Source: an uncultured Microcaldota archaeon
GTDB taxonomy: Archaea > Micrarchaeota > Micrarchaeia > Burarchaeales > Fermentimicrarchaeaceae
Reading direction: 5' to 3'
Length of the DNA stretch: 64,000 nucleotides
NCBI GenBank assembly: GCA_903884505.1
Contig: CAISET010000005.1
Span: 1-64,000 of the forward strand
Part shown: positions 60,690 to 64,000 of the stretch, piece after piece
How the letters are laid out: each line of letters begins with the position of its first letter
How positions within the stretch are numbered: position 1 is the first letter of the stretch
Notes under the pieces: model-generated
Told to the model about the DNA's origin: nothing
Databases searched by the model: none
The model's input: the letters and a program-made list of their open reading frames with translations, nothing else
Program-made: the position numbers and the translations under genes

Positions 60690-63600
60690 CTAGGCCTTCT
60701 TCACCGCTATCTCCACTTCCTCTCCCTCTATTTCCCATTTCTTCGCATCCTTCGGCTTCTTCTCGTGCGAAAGTGTTATCGAGGAGGCGTTGACCTCTTT
60801 TGCGAGCTCGTCCTTGCGCGACTTGAGCATTTCCGTGAATTCCTTCCCTGCTGAAATTTCCGCCTCTATGGAATCGCGCTCAACGAGGTTCATCTCCTTC
60901 CTCATCATCTGGATTCTCCGCGCGACTTCCCTGCAGATGGCCTCCGAATAGAGCTCCTTGTTGAGGTGCGTCTTGAGGAGCGCTTTCCCGTTGCTGAACT
61001 CCGCGAGCGCGTGCCCCTCCGGCGCTGCCTCCTTGAACTCCACCATGTCCGGGAGGATGCCGAACTTCTTCCCCTCGAGCCCGAGCTCGAACTTCCCGCC
61101 CGCGAGCCCCAGCCTCAGGTTCTCCGCGTCCTGGGCCTTCAGCGCCTCGCCGACCTTCTGCGCATCGCCTTTGAATACCGGGCCCAGCTTGTTGAAGTTC
61201 ACGGTGAACGAGACGCTGAGCGGGAGGCTCTCGGAAAGCCTGAGCTTCTTCACGTTGGAAAGCATCTCTATGATGAATGGCAGGCGCTCGGCCGCGTTGC
61301 GCACCTCCGTCGACTGCGTGGAGATTACCGCCTCCTCGAGCGGCCACCTCAGCTTCACGCCCGCATCCTGCCGCGCGCTCGCGAGTGCACCTGCTATATC
61401 TACTGCAATTGCCATCTGCGCCTCGAGCTGCGTGTTTATCTTCCCGGGGTCGTGCGCGGGCCAGCCGAGCAGCGAAATGCTCTCCGCGCCCTCGTGCTTC
61501 CTGAAAATCCCCTGGTACATCTCTTCCGAGATGAAGGGCGCGAACGGGGATGCAAGCCTGCAGGCAGCAAGAAGGGAATCGTACGCTACCTTCAGCGCAG
61601 CTTTTTTGTTCCTCCCGTCGCCGAGCCTCTTCTTCGCAAGCTTCAGGTATAGGCGGCTGAGGTCGGAGACTAGGAACTCGCGCAGCAGCCTGTCAGCCTC
61701 ATGGACCTCGTATTTCTCCATCTTCTCTGTCGCGTCCCTGATGACTGAGTTTAGGCGCGAGAGCAGCCACTGGTCCTCCAGGTCAAGCTCCTTCTCAGGA
61801 ACCTCCTTCTTCGGGTTGAAGTTCTCGAACTCCATTGCGCGCTGCAGGAAGATGCCGATGTTCCACATGATTCCGAGCGCGCGGTGCGCATCCTTTATCT
61901 CATCCCAGTTGAACTTCAAATCATCCCACACAACCGAGTTGAGGGACCAGAGCCTGAATGAGTCCGCGCCGTATTTCGCGGTCACGTCCTCGAGCGGCAC
62001 GAAATTGCCGAGCGACTTGCTCATCTTCTCGCCCTTCTCATCAACGAAATGGCCGTGCATGAGCAGCGCCTTGTAGGGTATCTCATCGTAGGCCACGACC
62101 CCGGAGCCGAGGAGCGAGTAGAACCATCCCCTTATCTGGTCCTTCCCCTCGGTTATGAAGTCGCACGGGTACCAGTGCTTGAGCTCCTCGTCGGAGAGCG
62201 TGGCCCAGATGGCGTTGCCGGAATCGAACCACACATCGAGCACATCGGGCACGCGGTGCATCTTCCCCTCGCACCTCTCGCACTTGAACACCGCCTTGTC
62301 TATGTGGGGCTTGTGCAGCTCGGGGAACCTGTGGCCCCAGAGCTTCTCGACTTCCGCGCGGGAGCCGAAGACCTTCAGGTTGCCGCAGCCCTCGCATTTC
62401 CATATGGGCAGGGGGATTCCCCAATACCTCTGGCGCGAGATGCACCAGTCGGGCGCGCCGGTCACGAAATCCTTGAACCACACCCTCGCGTGGTCGGGCT
62501 GCCATTTGCAGCCCTCTATTTCCGCGAGCATCTTGTCGCGGATTTTGGAGACCGTGATGAACCACTGGTCCGTGGTTATGAAAATGAGCGGCGTCTTGCA
62601 CCTCCAGCAGTGGGGGTACCTGTGCTCTATCCAGCCCGCGTTCAGCAGCAGCCCTTTCTCCTTCAGGGCGTGCGTTATGGGCTTGTTCGCGTCGAAGACC
62701 TTCATGCCCTTGTACTCGCCGGCATCCTTCGTGTATTCGCCCTTGGTGTCAACCGGGCAGAAGGCCGGGATCTTCTCCCGCTTCCCTATCTCGAAGTCCT
62801 GGGGCCCGTGCCCGGGTGCAGTGTGCACGAGGCCCGTGCCTTCCTCCAGCGTGACGAATTCGTCGCTGAGCGTAACGTAATGGAAATTCTTGAATTCCTC
62901 GCTCGCATGGATGGGCACTTCCTTTATCAGCGGCTGCTCATACTTCAGCCCCTCGAGCTTCCTTCCCGAGAACTCCTCCAGTATCTCTACCTTCAGGCCG
63001 AGCGGGTTCGCTATTGCCGCAACCGCATCAAGCCTCTCCTTCGCAAGTATCCACTTCTCGCCATCAACCTTGGCCTTCACATATTGGAATTCCGGGTGCG
63101 CCATCACCGCCATGTTCGCAACGAGCGTCCATGGTGTCGTGGTCCAGATTATCAAATATTCATTCTCCTTTCCCTTCACCTTGAATTTCAAATAGACCGA
63201 CGGGTCCTTCTGCTCAGCATACTCCAGCTCGTAGTTCGCCATCGAGGTCTCGCAGCGCGGGCAATAGGGAAGCACGTAGATTCCGCGCTCGAGCAGCCCC
63301 TTCTCCTCCGCCTTCTTGATGGTCCGCCATGCCTTCTCTATGAACTCGTCCCTGTAGGTTATGTAGGGCGAGTCCCAGTCCATCCAGACCCCGAGGGACT
63401 TGAACTGCCCCGCCATCACCCCGATGTACTGCGTCGCGAACTCCTTGCATTTCTCTATGAACTTCTCCACCCCGTATTTCTCGATGTCTTTCTTCGAGGA
63501 GAACTTGAGCTCCTGCTCCACTTTCACCTCGATGGGCAGGCCGTGCGTGTCGAACCCGGGCTGCGCCCTCACGTCAAGGCCGCGCATCCGCTTGTAGCGG

Positions 63601-63785
63601 CAGACCGCGTCCTTTAGGCACTTGTTCCAGGCGGTCCCGGGGTGTATCTGCCCTGTCGCGTAGGGCGGGCCATCGTTGAAATAGAACTTCTGCTTCCCTG
63701 CGTTCGCTGCCTTCGCCTTCTCGTAAATCTTCTCATTTTCCCAGAATGAGGCGATTTTCCGCTCGACTTCACTCGGGTTGTACAT
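60690..63785 (-). CDS. ileS: Isoleucyl-tRNA synthetase
   Basis: A 1031-residue class I synthetase charging tRNA-Ile. The HIGH-type motif is H48-P-G-T51 in ATGQIHPGTAWNK; KMSKS is at 587-591 in GEKMSKSLGN; the CP1 editing domain is present (WTTTPWTLVANMAV); RFWDSGN-type catalytic-core text appears as DVWFDSGNAIW. A small zinc-binding insert (KCEGCGN, KCERCEGK) precedes this. Length and domain order fit the archaeal/eukaryotic-type enzyme. ATG at 63785, inside the last 17 bases of the upstream membrane protein gene, so the two are coupled. Confidence 0.98.
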   Translation of the reverse strand: MYNPSEVERKIASFWENEKIYEKAKAANAGKQKFYFNDGPPYATGQIHPGTAWNKCLKDAVCRYKRMRGLDVRAQPGFDTHGLPIEVKVEQELKFSSKKDIEKYGVEKFIEKCKEFATQYIGVMAGQFKSLGVWMDWDSPYITYRDEFIEKAWRTIKKAEEKGLLERGIYVLPYCPRCETSMANYELEYAEQKDPSVYLKFKVKGKENEYLIIWTTTPWTLVANMAVMAHPEFQYVKAKVDGEKWILAKERLDAVAAIANPLGLKVEILEEFSGRKLEGLKYEQPLIKEVPIHASEEFKNFHYVTLSDEFVTLEEGTGLVHTAPGHGPQDFEIGKREKIPAFCPVDTKGEYTKDAGEYKGMKVFDANKPITHALKEKGLLLNAGWIEHRYPHCWRCKTPLIFITTDQWFITVSKIRDKMLAEIEGCKWQPDHARVWFKDFVTGAPDWCISRQRYWGIPLPIWKCEGCGNLKVFGSRAEVEKLWGHRFPELHKPHIDKAVFKCERCEGKMHRVPDVLDVWFDSGNAIWATLSDEELKHWYPCDFITEGKDQIRGWFYSLLGSGVVAYDEIPYKALLMHGHFVDEKGEKMSKSLGNFVPLEDVTAKYGADSFRLWSLNSVVWDDLKFNWDEIKDAHRALGIMWNIGIFLQRAMEFENFNPKKEVPEKELDLEDQWLLSRLNSVIRDATEKMEKYEVHEADRLLREFLVSDLSRLYLKLAKKRLGDGRNKKAALKVAYDSLLAACRLASPFAPFISEEMYQGIFRKHEGAESISLLGWPAHDPGKINTQLEAQMAIAVDIAGALASARQDAGVKLRWPLEEAVISTQSTEVRNAAERLPFIIEMLSNVKKLRLSESLPLSVSFTVNFNKLGPVFKGDAQKVGEALKAQDAENLRLGLAGGKFELGLEGKKFGILPDMVEFKEAAPEGHALAEFSNGKALLKTHLNKELYSEAICREVARRIQMMRKEMNLVERDSIEAEISAGKEFTEMLKSRKDELAKEVNASSITLSHEKKPKDAKKWEIEGEEVEIAVKKA

Positions 63786-64000
63786 ACTTCAAACGCTCCT
63801 GTGTTATCTGGAATGCTGCGGGGAGGATGAACATCGCAATCGGGAGGAGGAGGAAGGAGTTTACTGCCGCGAGAAGCGGCTGCCTTAGGAACGCCGCACC
63901 GAGCAGGCCTGAGAGGAGCGCGAGGCACGCATAGTATAGGTAGAACTTCGGCGTCTTCTCGATATTCAGCACCCTGTCGGAGTAAAGCAGCACCCCGAAA
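63769..64000 (-). CDS. Membrane protein, partial (N-terminus beyond window edge)
   Basis: The reading frame is open to the window edge; only the C-terminal 77 or so residues are visible. They include two hydrophobic helices (YYACLALLSGLLGAAFL and LLLPIAMFILPAAF) and a short polar tail ending KYVQPE. The family cannot be named from this fragment. It overlaps ileS by 17 bases, which suggests one operon. Confidence 0.65.
   Translation of the reverse strand, partial: FGVLLYSDRVLNIEKTPKFYLYYACLALLSGLLGAAFLRQPLLAAVNSFLLLPIAMFILPAAFQITQERLKYVQPE

Noticed and set aside
62049-63617. 522-residue plus-strand open frame opposite ileS
   Set aside because: Antisense of a certain isoleucyl-tRNA synthetase gene.

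Overview
The window is archaeal. Ribosomal protein eL30, a NusA-like KH protein, uS12, uS7 and elongation factor aEF-2 with its diphthamide histidine sit in the archaeal order. Start codons are repeatedly preceded by GGTGAT-type Shine-Dalgarno sites, and T/A-rich TATA boxes lie about 25 bases before inferred transcription starts, several of them at or next to the start codon (leaderless). The sequence is GC-rich, very dense, and holds giant coiled-coil and surface proteins. This suggests a DPANN-type archaeon such as Micrarchaeota or Diapherotrites, but I cannot prove the lineage from this window.

Layout. 1-3753 (minus): translation operon eL30-nusA-uS12-uS7-fusA, with fusA cut by the window edge. 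3924-13627 (minus): three large proline-rich coiled-coil proteins that share modules; one carries an intact JAMM/MPN metalloprotease motif, one a zinc ribbon, two have TPR-like repeats. 13806-25439 (minus): one 3877-residue membrane-anchored coiled-coil protein. 25702-34710 (minus): one roughly 3000-residue secreted, cysteine-rich surface protein with an NHL-like region and a C-terminal membrane anchor. 34809-42050 (minus): an operon with a VirB4/HerA-like ATPase, two tandem membrane proteins resembling the PrgI/VirB3 plus VirB4 N-terminal part, small accessory proteins and a 769-residue receptor-like membrane protein. 42158-48663 (minus): six tandem polytopic VirB6/TrbL-like paralogues. 48828-49482 (minus): two tandem VirB2/TrbC-like pilins. 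49635-50246 (plus): a divergent membrane protein. 50243-59205: surface glycosylation genes (dolichol-phosphate-mannose synthase-like GT2, four GT-C-type membrane proteins, a second GT2). 59140-64000: a MiaB-like tRNA methylthiotransferase, a tiny zinc-finger protein, isoleucyl-tRNA synthetase and a partial membrane protein.

The central observation is that 34809-49482 looks like a chromosomal type IV secretion-related envelope machine (VirB2, VirB6 and split VirB4 parts, with no relaxase, VirD4 or oriT seen), continuous with a set of giant proteins. The nearest known concept is the crenarchaeal Ced/Ted DNA-import machinery and conjugative pili, but the six-fold VirB6 expansion, the divided and duplicated VirB4, the ATPase-tail paralogue and the giant partners are distinctive. 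Two operons of this region, the giant 3877-residue protein and the ATPase operon, share an unusual upstream element made of an alternating CG palindrome and a 13-mer. The glycosylation genes next door could decorate the sequon-rich surface proteins.

The longest stretch without a gene is 25440-25701, which holds a promoter, the CG-rich element and a pair of 28-base direct repeats around a potentially structured spacer. No tRNA, rRNA, insertion sequence or CRISPR array was seen.
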